From Clostridia bacterium (GTDB lineage Bacteria; Bacillota; Clostridia; UMGS1840; HGM11507): a stretch of 64,000 nucleotides of DNA. The position numbers were made by a program, and so were the translations under genes. Positions 24,305 to 33,234 of the stretch are shown here, piece after piece. The notes below the pieces were generated by a model, which saw only the letters and a list, made by a program, of their open reading frames with translations, ran no database searches and had not been told where the DNA came from. The stretch is from the NCBI GenBank assembly GCA_017554615.1, contig JAFZHY010000013.1, forward strand, positions 98,755-162,754, in the 5' to 3' direction. How positions within the stretch are numbered: the stretch's first letter is position 1; each line of letters opens with the position of its first letter.

Positions 24305-24339
24305 AAAAAAATATCCTTTTTATCAAAGGATATTTTTTT
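24305..24339 (-). terminator. Terminator of the tagA-to-trhP operon
   Basis: Arms AAAAAAATATCCTTT and AAAGGATATTTTTTT with a 5-nt loop; strong T tail on the minus strand. Confidence 0.9.
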
Positions 24340-24348
24340 AGCATTACT

Positions 24349-25572
24349 TTAAAGTAATTTTTCTTTTCTTACAAACGAACCAGGTTTAATTTCTATATCA
24401 CAAGGAATTCTTACTTTATTCATTGGATGAGGAGCAATATCTATTTCTTCATTATCTTCATTTATAATTTTTGTTGCCTTTAATTTTAAACACGGTTGGT
24501 CAGGCATTAAAATTTCAAGTTCGTCGTCTTTAAAAAATCTGTTTCTTTGCTCTATTACCACTTCTTTTGTATCTTTTAAATACTCGGTTACAGTGCCTAT
24601 AAGTTCATAACTTCTTACATATGAATTAGTTGTATAAACCTGTGCTGTGTTATCAGGTTTTCCAAAATAAAAACCTGTGGTATATTGTCTGTGGCTTATT
24701 TTTTTAAGTTCGTCTTCTAATTCCTTATTGAACGGTTTATTGTTAAAATAATCGTCTATGGCGTCTCTATATGCTTTTACAACCGTTGCAACATAATATT
24801 CGCTCTTAACTCTTCCCTCTATTTTAAAACTTGAAACTCCTGCTTTTACAAGTTTATCAATATGCTCTATCATACATATATCTTTTGAATTAAAGATAAA
24901 TGTTCCTCTCTCATCCTCATAAACTGGAAGATATTGTCCCGGGCGTTTTTCTTCCATAAGATGATACTTCCATCTGCAAGACTGAGCGCAGTCCCCCTCG
25001 TTTGAGTTTCTGCCTGTCATATAGTTAGATAAAAGGCATCTTCCTGAATAGGATATGCACATCGCTCCATGCACAAAACATTCTATTTCAAGGTCAGGGT
25101 TATTATCTTTTATTTCCTTTATTTCTTCTAATGACAGTTCCCTTGCAAGAACAACTCTTGTTGCACCAAGCGCTTCTTTATAAAACTTAACTGTTTCGTA
25201 ATTGGTTATACTTGCCTGAGTGCTTACATGAAGATTTAAAGACGGTGCATATTTTTTAATAGTATTCATAATACCTAAATCGGCAACTATTACTCCGTCA
25301 ACCTTTAACTCTTCAAGTTGCTTTAAATATTCTGTGAGATTATATAAATCTTTGTTATGGGCAATTATATTTAATGCAACATACACCTTCTTACCTCTTG
25401 TATGCGCGTACTCTATTCCCTCTTTCATTTCATCATAAGAAAAATTATCTGACGCAACTCTTAAGGAAAAGGCTTTTCCGCCTATATATACTGCGTCTGC
25501 TCCATAGTCAATGGCTGTTTTTAATTTTATTAAATCTCCGGCGGGTGCCAGAAGTTCAGGTTTTTTACACAT
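24349..25572 (-). CDS. trhP: U32 family tRNA 5-hydroxyuridine synthesis protein TrhP (YrrO-like)
   Basis: A 407-residue member of collagenase-like peptidase family U32, which in B. subtilis (YrrN/YrrO) and E. coli acts in prephenate-dependent hydroxylation of U34 in tRNA rather than proteolysis. Family features: PELLAPAGD at the start, the U32 signature VHGAMCISYSGRCLLSNY and the Cys cluster GDCAQSCRWKY, with a C-terminal barrel. ATG at 25572 is preferred to a GTG at 25581 that is part of AAAGGTGATAAAA. Neighbouring trmR encodes the methylase for the next step. B. subtilis uses two U32 proteins; only this one is present here. Confidence 0.9.
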   Translation of the reverse strand: MCKKPELLAPAGDLIKLKTAIDYGADAVYIGGKAFSLRVASDNFSYDEMKEGIEYAHTRGKKVYVALNIIAHNKDLYNLTEYLKQLEELKVDGVIVADLGIMNTIKKYAPSLNLHVSTQASITNYETVKFYKEALGATRVVLARELSLEEIKEIKDNNPDLEIECFVHGAMCISYSGRCLLSNYMTGRNSNEGDCAQSCRWKYHLMEEKRPGQYLPVYEDERGTFIFNSKDICMIEHIDKLVKAGVSSFKIEGRVKSEYYVATVVKAYRDAIDDYFNNKPFNKELEDELKKISHRQYTTGFYFGKPDNTAQVYTTNSYVRSYELIGTVTEYLKDTKEVVIEQRNRFFKDDELEILMPDQPCLKLKATKIINEDNEEIDIAPHPMNKVRIPCDIEIKPGSFVRKEKLL

Positions 25573-25591
25573 TTTTATCACCTTTTTAAAA

Positions 25592-26236
25592 TCACTTTTT
25601 TATACTTATTGCAACTCCGTCGCCCATTGGGATAAACGAAGTATCAAAATCTTTATCTTCTGATAACATTTTATTAAAATCCATAAGGTCGTTAACTATT
25701 CCTCTTTTATTTTTCTGGACAATACTTTCGTTTGCAACCATTCCTTTAAAGAGGATATTATCACTCATTAAAACTCCGCCTGTTTTTACAAGTTTTTTTA
25801 CAGGTAAGTAATAGTCGGTATACTGCCCTTTTGCCGCATCCATAAAAATAAAGTCATATGATGTTTCAAGATACGGAAGAACATTTCTTGCATCGTCTAA
25901 TATTAAATTTATCCTGTCGCTGTACCCTGCTTTTTTAATATTTTTATATGCCAAATCAAACATTTCTTCGTCAATTTCAATAGTTGTGATTTTTGCGTCA
26001 GGAAGGATATTTGCAAAGGTTATTGCAGAATAGCCGATGGCTGTTCCTACCTCCAAGATTTTTTCAGGTTTTAGAATTTTTAAAAACACTTCTAAAAATC
26101 TTCGTGTGTCCTTGGTTATTATAGGCACATGATTATAATAGGCAAAAATCTCTAATTTTTGCATAAACTCACTGGTAGGAGGAGTTAAATCTTCTATATA
26201 CTTTTTTATATAATCGTAGTTAATAAGATTTTCCAT
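25592..26236 (-). CDS. trmR: tRNA 5-hydroxyuridine methyltransferase TrmR (YrrM-like O-methyltransferase)
   Basis: A 214-residue SAM-dependent O-methyltransferase of the COMT-like type. Motif I EVGTAIGYSAI, acidic motif TTIEIDEEM and DFIFMDAAKGQY (metal/SAM region) are clear. In B. subtilis YrrM/TrmR methylates 5-hydroxyuridine at U34 to 5-methoxyuridine. Position between mltG (YrrL) and trhP (YrrO) reproduces the B. subtilis yrrL-yrrM-yrrN-yrrO order, which supports the assignment. Confidence 0.9.
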   Translation of the reverse strand: MENLINYDYIKKYIEDLTPPTSEFMQKLEIFAYYNHVPIITKDTRRFLEVFLKILKPEKILEVGTAIGYSAITFANILPDAKITTIEIDEEMFDLAYKNIKKAGYSDRINLILDDARNVLPYLETSYDFIFMDAAKGQYTDYYLPVKKLVKTGGVLMSDNILFKGMVANESIVQKNKRGIVNDLMDFNKMLSEDKDFDTSFIPMGDGVAISIKK

Positions 26237-26245
26237 TATTTACTC

Positions 26246-27265
26246 CTAATTTACATATACATTTTTAACTTTGTTATGCTCGTCTAAAGTTTTGGAAAAA
26301 TAAAGTTTCCCGTTTTCGTCATTTAAAAAATAAAGATAGTCTGTGTTATTCGGGTTAATTGCCGCATCTATTGCTCTTTCTCCAGGGGAGGATATAGGGC
26401 CTATCGGAAGACCTGGGTTTATATAGGTATTATACGGTGAATCAATTTTAGTGTCGGCAACCGATAAAACTGCTTTTCTGTCTTTTAAGATATACTGCAC
26501 GGTAGCACATGACTGAAGACGGTTAAGATAATCGGTTCTTTTTAGTCTGTTATGAAAAACGGAGGAAATATTATAAAAATCTTCGTTTGATTTTCCCTCT
26601 CTTTCAATTATTGATGCTAATGTTATTATTTCATAAACAGAATATCCCGAATTGTTATTTTCATATTTTTCATAAATTTCTAAAAATCTTTGAAGCATTG
26701 TTTTAATTATTAAAACTTCGTCTGTTCCTTCTTTTGCAAAAATATAGGTGTCAGGAAATAAAAAGCCTTCCAGTCTGTTTTTTTTGTTTTTTATTTCGCT
26801 TTTATATTTAAAGTCAAAGTCATAAGTGTCTGCAACTTTTAAAAACTTTTCTTTATCACATAAGCCTTTTTCTTCAAGAAGTGCTGCAATTTCCCTTAAT
26901 TCAAAACCCTCAGGGATAGTTACGCTGACTGTTCCATATTGAGGCTCGTTTGATAAAATCTTTATAATGTTTTCATAACTTAAGTTTTTACCAAAAGTAT
27001 ATTTTCCTGCTTTTATGTTATTTATTTTATCGCTGTGAAAAACTTTGGCATAACCTTTAAAAAGAGTTTTAGAAAAAATCATATCTTCTTCTTTTAGTGT
27101 AGATAAAACATCCGAAAAAGTTTCTCCGCTTTTAACTTCTATCACGCAACCGTCATTTTTAGTAAAAACTCCGTTTATTTCTAAAACAACAAGTAAAGAC
27201 AAAGCAAGGATAAGTGATATAAAAACACCAAGTATTCTAAAAAGTTTCTTACCTTTTACTACCAT
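26246..27265 (-). CDS. mltG: Endolytic murein transglycosylase MltG
   Basis: Membrane-bound enzyme that cuts nascent glycan strands and sets their length. The 339-residue product has an N-terminal transmembrane helix (about 9-32), a LysM-like subdomain (about 38-125; EGFELREIAALLEEKGL) and a YceG catalytic domain with Glu221 in SIIEREGKS and the C-terminal PYNTYINPGLPIGPISSPG. It overlaps the CPBP gene by seven bases. Confidence 0.96.
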   Translation of the reverse strand: MVVKGKKLFRILGVFISLILALSLLVVLEINGVFTKNDGCVIEVKSGETFSDVLSTLKEEDMIFSKTLFKGYAKVFHSDKINNIKAGKYTFGKNLSYENIIKILSNEPQYGTVSVTIPEGFELREIAALLEEKGLCDKEKFLKVADTYDFDFKYKSEIKNKKNRLEGFLFPDTYIFAKEGTDEVLIIKTMLQRFLEIYEKYENNNSGYSVYEIITLASIIEREGKSNEDFYNISSVFHNRLKRTDYLNRLQSCATVQYILKDRKAVLSVADTKIDSPYNTYINPGLPIGPISSPGERAIDAAINPNNTDYLYFLNDENGKLYFSKTLDEHNKVKNVYVN

Positions 27266-28215
27266 AAGTTACTTCCTCCAAGATAGATAAAGAGCGCTAT
27301 TATAATATAAACATACACTGTTGAAAACAGTTTGGATAAAGCCATAGGAAGATTATTTTCCTTAACACTATGCTCAATAATTTTAATACTGCTCTCTTCG
27401 TTTATTTTAACAACACTTTCTACCTTTTTTTCGTATTTTTCCATATCCTTATAAGGAAGATACTCTGCCCTGTCTCTTACAACTGTCAAAAGATAGATAA
27501 TAAGAGGAATTGCCACAATAAAGAGTGCAGGTAACCAATCGTTATATAAATCGGTTAATACATTTGATTTTAGTATGTAAGAAGAGGATAGGGACACAAA
27601 ATTTACCATAAAGTGAATAATCATTGAATAGACTATTCTGTTGGTTTTAGATACGGTATATGCACATATTGCTCCTATTAAAAAGGTTGCAAAGAAATTA
27701 GTAAAATCACAATGCATAAGCGCAAATAAGAATGATGATATTAAAATTGCCGCCTTTTTACCGTACTGCCTAAAATAGTTAAATACAACCCCTCTAAACA
27801 TTACTTCTTCATACACTGCAGGAAGTACACAAACAGCAAAGGTTGCTAATAAAAACATTCCAAAACTGTTAATCGGCAGGTTATATGATGAAATAATCCC
27901 TCCGAATTTTTTAACAAGTAAAACTGACGGAATGTTTACAAGAATGGAGGCATACTGACCAAACAAGCCTATAAGTAAGCAAACTGCCATTAACATATTG
28001 GGTTTAACACCTGAAAAACAGTCTGTAAAATACCCTCTTTTTTTATCTTTTAGATATAAATAGGCAGGTAAAAATATGCTTAAGGTTGATACTATCATAA
28101 GTTCAACATAATAAACAAATGGTATTGATAAAGCGCTGGATAACACTAATTTAACAATCAGCCTTATAAGCAGTTGAATTATCAGTGAAAGCACTAAAAT
28201 AAAACTCACATTCAT
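27259..28215 (-). CDS. CPBP-family intramembrane glutamic protease (CAAX/Abi type)
   Basis: A 318-residue polytopic membrane protein (about eight helices) with the CPBP motifs EEVMFRGVVF (EExxxR), FALMHCDF (FxxxH) and MIIHFMVNF (HxxxN). Bacterial members are putative membrane proteases, some in bacteriocin self-immunity; the substrate is unknown. A soluble charged stretch (about 245-290) and a last transmembrane helix are extra. Four-base overlap with the upstream formyl-THF cyclo-ligase gene. Confidence 0.88.
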   Translation of the reverse strand: MNVSFILVLSLIIQLLIRLIVKLVLSSALSIPFVYYVELMIVSTLSIFLPAYLYLKDKKRGYFTDCFSGVKPNMLMAVCLLIGLFGQYASILVNIPSVLLVKKFGGIISSYNLPINSFGMFLLATFAVCVLPAVYEEVMFRGVVFNYFRQYGKKAAILISSFLFALMHCDFTNFFATFLIGAICAYTVSKTNRIVYSMIIHFMVNFVSLSSSYILKSNVLTDLYNDWLPALFIVAIPLIIYLLTVVRDRAEYLPYKDMEKYEKKVESVVKINEESSIKIIEHSVKENNLPMALSKLFSTVYVYIIIALFIYLGGSNLW

Positions 28216-28736
28216 ATTTTTATCTCCTTGGTCGGTGTGATAATCATATCAAGTTTAACATCAAAAGAATCTGTCGGAATTTTGTCAAATAAAAGTTCGT
28301 CAGAAGACAAACCGACAGAGAAAGTTTTATGGGTTTTTAAAAACCTGTCATAATACCCTTTCCCATAGCCTATTCTGTATCCATCCTTTGAAAAGGCAAC
28401 CCCAGGAACAAGAGTAAAATCAATATTTTTTGTATATTCTATCGGGTTTTTTGGCTCTAAAATAGAAAATCTGCCCTCTTTAACATCACTTAAACTATCT
28501 ATTTTACAGGCTATCATATTTCCTTTGTCATCAACACAATAAGGTACAAGAACTGTTTTTTCCTTAAGTGCTTTATGAAGTATTCCCATAGTATCAATCT
28601 CAAATGGGGTGGAAAGATATATAAACACCGTTTTTGCATTTTTATATTCTTCTAAACCAAATACTTTTAAATCTAAGTTCTGCCTTTTAATTTTCTCTCT
28701 TTTTTCAAGGCATTCTTTTCGGAATTTACTCTTCAT
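28212..28736 (-). CDS. 5-formyltetrahydrofolate cyclo-ligase
   Basis: Converts 5-formyl-THF to 5,10-methenyl-THF with ATP. The 174-residue product has the N-terminal RKECLEKREKI, substrate-loop VPYCVDDKGNM and the C-terminal phosphate-binding GYRIGYGKGYYDRFL. In the operon with thyX and tmk it fits folate one-carbon supply. Confidence 0.95.
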   Translation of the reverse strand: MKSKFRKECLEKREKIKRQNLDLKVFGLEEYKNAKTVFIYLSTPFEIDTMGILHKALKEKTVLVPYCVDDKGNMIACKIDSLSDVKEGRFSILEPKNPIEYTKNIDFTLVPGVAFSKDGYRIGYGKGYYDRFLKTHKTFSVGLSSDELLFDKIPTDSFDVKLDMIITPTKEIKI

Positions 28737-28737
28737 T

Positions 28738-29274
28738 TTATTTTGCGAATATTCCTTCCATAATTTTTTCTGCCAACTCTTCGCCTTTAAAATATTTAAC
28801 TATTTCTCTGCCGAATAAAAAACTTGCACCCATACCTTTTGCAGTAATAATATTACCGTCTCTTACTACCTTTTTATCTAAAATATCTGCTCCTTTTAAG
28901 TAAGACTCAAAACCTGGAAAACAGGTTGCACTTTTTCCTTTTAAAAGCCCCATTTCTCCTAAAATATAAGGTGCCGCACATATCGCACAGATTAACTTAT
29001 TTTCCTTATATGAAAAATTTATAAGTTCTTTTGTTTTTTCACAGTTAAAAAGATTGTCGCTTCCTGGTTGTCCTCCGGGTAAAATTACGCCTGTTAACTT
29101 TTCTTTATCGATATCAGAAAATAAAATATCTGTATAAACCTTTATTCCGTGAGTACCTGTTACAACATCTTTATCCCCCACGGTAACTATATCTATATTG
29201 CCTCTTTTTATAAAATCATAAGTTGCAAGTGCTTCGGTTTCTTCAAAACCGTCTTTTAAAATCATATAAAGCAT
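28738..29274 (-). CDS. DJ-1/PfpI family protein (ThiJ/YajL-like)
   Basis: A 178-residue single-domain class I glutamine amidotransferase-like protein. Nucleophile-elbow Cys99 in ICAICAAPYILGEMG and the conserved Glu near residue 12-13 (GFEETEA) are present. DJ-1 homologues are redox-sensitive and have been described as glyoxalases or deglycases, the latter being disputed. No substrate can be assigned. Confidence 0.9.
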   Translation of the reverse strand: MLYMILKDGFEETEALATYDFIKRGNIDIVTVGDKDVVTGTHGIKVYTDILFSDIDKEKLTGVILPGGQPGSDNLFNCEKTKELINFSYKENKLICAICAAPYILGEMGLLKGKSATCFPGFESYLKGADILDKKVVRDGNIITAKGMGASFLFGREIVKYFKGEELAEKIMEGIFAK

Positions 29275-29283
29275 AATTCTCTC

Positions 29284-30084
29284 CTAATTAAGCATTAAAT
29301 TAACATATTTTTTTGACACCTTTTCTACGGGTAAATCGGTTATACATACACTAAAGGGTTTATCTCCCCATTTTTTATATAAAAACCCCTCGTCTAAATT
29401 CTTTTTATTAAGTATTCCTTTTAGTATTTCTTTTGTTCTCTCTTCACTAAAGGAATATTCTACAAGATGTAAAACACCTTCTTCAATAAAATAGATTACA
29501 TATCCGTCATTAAAAATCATTATGTTTTTATAGCAATCATATATTGCCCCAAAAAACTTTTCGTCTCTTTTTATATAAAGATGGTTTCTAGAATTTTCGT
29601 AAAATTTATTTAACGTATTATAATCGTAATCTTTAGTATAAGATGGAAGTGTTACCCTTTCATCCTTTAAAACTTTTTCTTTATCAAGATGGGTAAAAAC
29701 CTTAAAGCCGCATTTTTTATAAAACTCAAAAAGAGATTCGTTTGCAGGGATAAGATATATTATATCCACATTTTTTATATTCTTTTTAGCATACTCTATA
29801 AGTTTTAGGGCATACCCTTTGTTTCTGTATTCTTCCAAGGTTAAAATTCCGCAAAAATATGCACCCTTATATATTTTAGAGTCAATAAAAACATCATTAT
29901 ACTCAACATACAGGGTGGAAACTATCCTGTCTTCTACTCTTAAAACAAAAGTGTTCCCTTCCTTAAATTTATAAGAAAAATACAAATCTATATACGAATC
30001 GGTATCTTTAAAGATATCTTTCCATAATTTTTTAAGATAAGGTATTTCACTGCTCTTTGCAGTATCAAATTTAATCTGTTCCAT
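29284..30084 (-). CDS. GNAT family N-acetyltransferase
   Basis: A 266-residue protein with an N-terminal GNAT domain (about 5-135): the acetyl-CoA loop is GILTLEEYRNKGYALKLIEYA and a following strand-helix LIPANESLFEFYKKCGF. The C-terminal half resembles Eis-like two-domain GNATs. Substrate unknown. It overlaps the upstream DUF2156 gene by 14 bases. Confidence 0.85.
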   Translation of the reverse strand: MEQIKFDTAKSSEIPYLKKLWKDIFKDTDSYIDLYFSYKFKEGNTFVLRVEDRIVSTLYVEYNDVFIDSKIYKGAYFCGILTLEEYRNKGYALKLIEYAKKNIKNVDIIYLIPANESLFEFYKKCGFKVFTHLDKEKVLKDERVTLPSYTKDYDYNTLNKFYENSRNHLYIKRDEKFFGAIYDCYKNIMIFNDGYVIYFIEEGVLHLVEYSFSEERTKEILKGILNKKNLDEGFLYKKWGDKPFSVCITDLPVEKVSKKYVNLMLN

Positions 30085-30940
30085 ACATTTTCAGTAAAAA
30101 GCAAGGCTTATAAGAAAGTTTTGCCTTTCTTAAGCCTTCAGAGCCCATATCTTCCTCTCTGTTTATAAGATTTAAATGCATACATTCGTTTTTAACAAAT
30201 TCCATAAACATAGTCTGAAATACTCCTTTATACTGAGTATCTCCTTTTTCAAAATGTATTATAAAAGACTCGGTATTAAATTCTTCGCCTAAGGAAAAAG
30301 CAACCACCTTAGAATCAACCCTTAAAACCCCGCCTTTTAGGTTAAGAGCATCCATATTTTCAAGGGCAATTTTACAAGCATAAGATTCTGCTTTAAGCCC
30401 TGCATCTTCGCTTTCCTTTTTCTCACACCATAAATCAAGAAGTTTTATACATTCTTCTTTTGTTTTTTCATCTATTTTTTCATACTTATAGTTATTTTCT
30501 TTTTTGAATCTGTTAACAAAATTTCTTTTAGAATGAAGTTTCTTTCCAGACAGAGTTGCCATATCTAAAACATTGTAATAGTAATTATCACTGCTTCGTT
30601 TATGGGAAAAGGAAAATTTCTCAGGATAAAGTTTTTCTATAATATCCACCTGATTTTTAGTTAAATTAGAAATTCTTACCTCTCCTAACGAAAACAATTT
30701 ATCCATAACTGTTTTTGTAGCGGTTTCATCCGTTTCAGGAAGAAGATAGTATTCATTATTGTTTTTATAACTGTCAAACTTAATTACAATATGCCCTAAA
30801 ATAAGAGCATATCTAAAATTGACAATATGCTCCCATGTATAAAGGTTTACAAAACTTAAAAACCCTGAATACTGGGGATATTTTTTATAATACTCATCAA
30901 AGATAACTTTATCTTCCAAAGTGATTTTTTTAAATTCCAT
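30071..30940 (-). CDS. DUF2156 protein (phosphatidylglycerol lysyltransferase-like fold)
   Basis: A 289-residue protein of the DUF2156/LPG_synthase_C-like family with a tandem GNAT-like fold: YSGFLSFVNLYTWEH near the N-terminus, LHSKRNFVNRFKKENNY in the middle and the C-terminal NREEDMGSEGLRKAKLSYKP, which is the family hallmark. Unlike MprF it lacks a flippase membrane domain. Function is not established; aminoacyl or acyl transfer is possible. Overlaps tmk by 11 bases. Confidence 0.85.
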   Translation of the reverse strand: MEFKKITLEDKVIFDEYYKKYPQYSGFLSFVNLYTWEHIVNFRYALILGHIVIKFDSYKNNNEYYLLPETDETATKTVMDKLFSLGEVRISNLTKNQVDIIEKLYPEKFSFSHKRSSDNYYYNVLDMATLSGKKLHSKRNFVNRFKKENNYKYEKIDEKTKEECIKLLDLWCEKKESEDAGLKAESYACKIALENMDALNLKGGVLRVDSKVVAFSLGEEFNTESFIIHFEKGDTQYKGVFQTMFMEFVKNECMHLNLINREEDMGSEGLRKAKLSYKPCFLLKMYGTD

Positions 30941-31598
30941 CTGCTATCTTTCTAATTTCCTCCTGAATGTCATCAATAGTTCTTAATTTATTATCCTTTA
31001 CGCAGTTTATAATATTAAAACCGTAATTTTCGGCAACAAACTTTGCGTTTTCATATGTTTTTTCTAAATACCCTTCGTCTCTTTCGTGGATATCCTTTGC
31101 TTCTTCTCCTGAGAATTTATTAAGCCTCTCTTTCATAAGTTCACGACTTATAGAAACAGGAACATCTAAGAAAATTTTAATATCAGGCTGAGGAAGAGAA
31201 TATAGTCCGTACTCATAATCACAAAGCCAGTTTATAAATTTTTCTTTTTCTTCTTTAGTGTTAAATTTAGACGCCTGATGAATCATATTCGCAGTAACAT
31301 ATCTGTCTAAAACTATAATATAATCTTCTTTATAGAATTTTTCCCATTTGGTTTTATAAGAGGCAAACCTGTCCGCAGCGAAAAAAGTTGATGCAACATA
31401 AGGGTTTACATCGTCTGCAGTTTCTCCAAACTCTCCGTTAAGATACATTTTAACAAGTGAAGAAGACGGACTTTCATAATCAGGAAATTCTATTTTTAAA
31501 ACATTGCCTTTTTTATTTAATAAATACTCATATAAAAGTTTGGTCTGGGTGGCTTTTCCTGAAGCGTCCACACCTTCTATAACAATAAGTTTTCCCAT
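30930..31598 (-). CDS. tmk: Thymidylate kinase
   Basis: Phosphorylates dTMP to dTDP. The 222-residue product has P-loop GVDASGKA (9-16), the DRY motif LDRYVTANMIHQASKF and a lid region with RLNKFSGEEAKDIHERD. The Ala in the P-loop and LIVIEGVD form belong to the long clostridial branch. Start ATG is just after the thyX stop, with the ribosome binding site inside thyX, so dTMP synthesis and phosphorylation are coupled. Confidence 0.95.
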   Translation of the reverse strand: MGKLIVIEGVDASGKATQTKLLYEYLLNKKGNVLKIEFPDYESPSSSLVKMYLNGEFGETADDVNPYVASTFFAADRFASYKTKWEKFYKEDYIIVLDRYVTANMIHQASKFNTKEEKEKFINWLCDYEYGLYSLPQPDIKIFLDVPVSISRELMKERLNKFSGEEAKDIHERDEGYLEKTYENAKFVAENYGFNIINCVKDNKLRTIDDIQEEIRKIADGI

Positions 31599-31600
31599 TA

Positions 31601-32362
31601 TTATTCCCCTTTATAAAACTTAATCATTTCCTGCCTTTTCCCGCAACTTTTTGCTCCTTCAGGGCAAGGACCACTCACACATTTAGGTCCGCAGTTTGCA
31701 AATACGGTAGGTGCAACCTCTTTAACAAGCCTTAACATTTCGTCTGCCAATGCTTTTATTTCCCACTGCGCTCTTGTACAGCATCTGTGATGGAAGAAAT
31801 TAAATAAGCTTCTTGCGTTAAATGTTGCCACAATTTTTGTCTCACAAGAGTTAGGAAGAACAAATCTTGCATCTTCTATTGCAGTTTTTTCTGCTATAAG
31901 TTTTGCTTCTTTTTCTGTTTTTCCTTCTTTTATAAGGCACTCAAAATGCTCGTTAAAAAGAATTTCGGTAAGTTCATCATAAACTCTCTGGTCATCTTCC
32001 ATCGCCTTTATGTAAATTTCTTTTGCTTTTTTATTGTTTTCAATATAAGGAGGGGTTACATACGAAAATGAGCCTTCCTTAACATATCTTTGGCTTTTTA
32101 CAGAATATGAGGCAATTCTGTGCCTTGTTATCTGCGCTAAAAGGCTTCTTGAAACGCCCTCTATTCCAAATGTGAAACTCATATGCTCAAATGGGCTTTC
32201 ATGGTTCATAGAGGCAAGTCTTTCTAAAAAACTTGCAGTATTTTCGTCATTAAGATTTTCACAAATATCATCAATTCCTGCCGGAGAGTAGCATAGTTTT
32301 GCCGCAGCGGCAACAATTTTTTCACAGTCCTTTGTATAGGTAAGTAATTTTACATTAAGCAT
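31601..32362 (-). CDS. thyX: FAD-dependent thymidylate synthase ThyX
   Basis: Makes dTMP from dUMP using methylene-THF and FADH2, leaving THF. The 253-residue product contains the ThyX signature [14 protein letters not shown] (80-93; RHRX7S) and a C-terminal cluster of cysteines ([18 protein letters not shown]), an extension seen in clostridial ThyX. Start ATG overlaps the tagA stop by one base (TAATG). Confidence 0.97.
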   Translation of the reverse strand: MLNVKLLTYTKDCEKIVAAAAKLCYSPAGIDDICENLNDENTASFLERLASMNHESPFEHMSFTFGIEGVSRSLLAQITRHRIASYSVKSQRYVKEGSFSYVTPPYIENNKKAKEIYIKAMEDDQRVYDELTEILFNEHFECLIKEGKTEKEAKLIAEKTAIEDARFVLPNSCETKIVATFNARSLFNFFHHRCCTRAQWEIKALADEMLRLVKEVAPTVFANCGPKCVSGPCPEGAKSCGKRQEMIKFYKGE

Positions 32363-33087
32363 TATTTATCTCCCTTTCTTGATTTTATTACTGCAAATCC
32401 AAATTTAGGAAGTGCCATCATTCTTCCTATTCTTGACGGGTTTTTTAAAAGGCGGTAAAGCCACTCTATGTTAAGTTTTATAAAAATCTCAGGTGCTCTT
32501 TTTGCTTCGCCCGAAAACACATCCAAACTTCCGCCAATTCCCATAAGCACTTTTGCTTTAAGTTCTTTTTTATATTCGTTTATCCATTTTTCCTGTTTTG
32601 GTGCGCCTAAGCAGACAAACACCACATCAGGCTCTTTTTCATTTATACTGTCAATAATTTTTTTGGAACTTTCAAAATATCCGTTTTCTATACCACAAAT
32701 ATCAATATCAGGATATTTTTTTAAGATGTTTTCCTTTGCTCTTTCTCCCACTCCTTCTTTTCCGCCGAAAAGAAAAAGTTTTAATTTATTTTCGTTTAGA
32801 TATGGTAAAAGAGCACATGCTATATCATACCCTGCCACTCTCTCATCAATCGGGTTTTTTAAAATTTTTGAAGCATATACAACGCCGATACCGTCTGCAG
32901 TGTTCAGGTCTGAATTATTTAATATATTCTTAAACTCTTCGTCATCCTTTGCAAGATATATAATTTCTGAATTAGGCGTAAAAACAGAACAAGCCTTGTC
33001 CCCTTTTATAAATTCCTTTATTTTTAAAATAGCCTCTTTAATATTAACCTTATCAATTCTTACTCCTAAAATGTTAATACTATCCAT
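32362..33087 (-). CDS. tagA: WecB/TagA/CpsF family glycosyltransferase
   Basis: A 241-residue GT26 enzyme that transfers N-acetylmannosamine or a related sugar from UDP to a lipid-linked GlcNAc in wall teichoic acid or polysaccharide linkage-unit synthesis. Motifs: [24 protein letters not shown] with the catalytic Asp, and [12 protein letters not shown]. First gene of an eleven-gene operon; no other teichoic acid genes adjoin it. Confidence 0.92.
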   Translation of the reverse strand: MDSINILGVRIDKVNIKEAILKIKEFIKGDKACSVFTPNSEIIYLAKDDEEFKNILNNSDLNTADGIGVVYASKILKNPIDERVAGYDIACALLPYLNENKLKLFLFGGKEGVGERAKENILKKYPDIDICGIENGYFESSKKIIDSINEKEPDVVFVCLGAPKQEKWINEYKKELKAKVLMGIGGSLDVFSGEAKRAPEIFIKLNIEWLYRLLKNPSRIGRMMALPKFGFAVIKSRKGDK

Positions 33088-33129
33088 ATATATCTCCTTT
33101 TCTCATTTTTTAATATCCTGCTTCACTTT

Positions 33130-33158
33130 ATCATAACACAAAAATCAAAAATGTACAA
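33130..33158 (-). promoter_or_regulatory. Promoter of the tagA-thyX-tmk operon
   Basis: TTGTAC (33153-33158), 17-bp spacer, TATGAT (33130-33135). Confidence 0.6.
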
Positions 33159-33234
33159 CAAAAAGATAAAAAAAACTAAATACAATCAAAAAATATTGTG
33201 ATAAAATTAAAAAAAATGAAAAAAGGGTGATTTT

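Noticed and set aside
32468..33136. Plus-strand frame of 222 codons
   Set aside because: It is antisense to the well-supported tagA gene, and its composition is that of a shadow frame.
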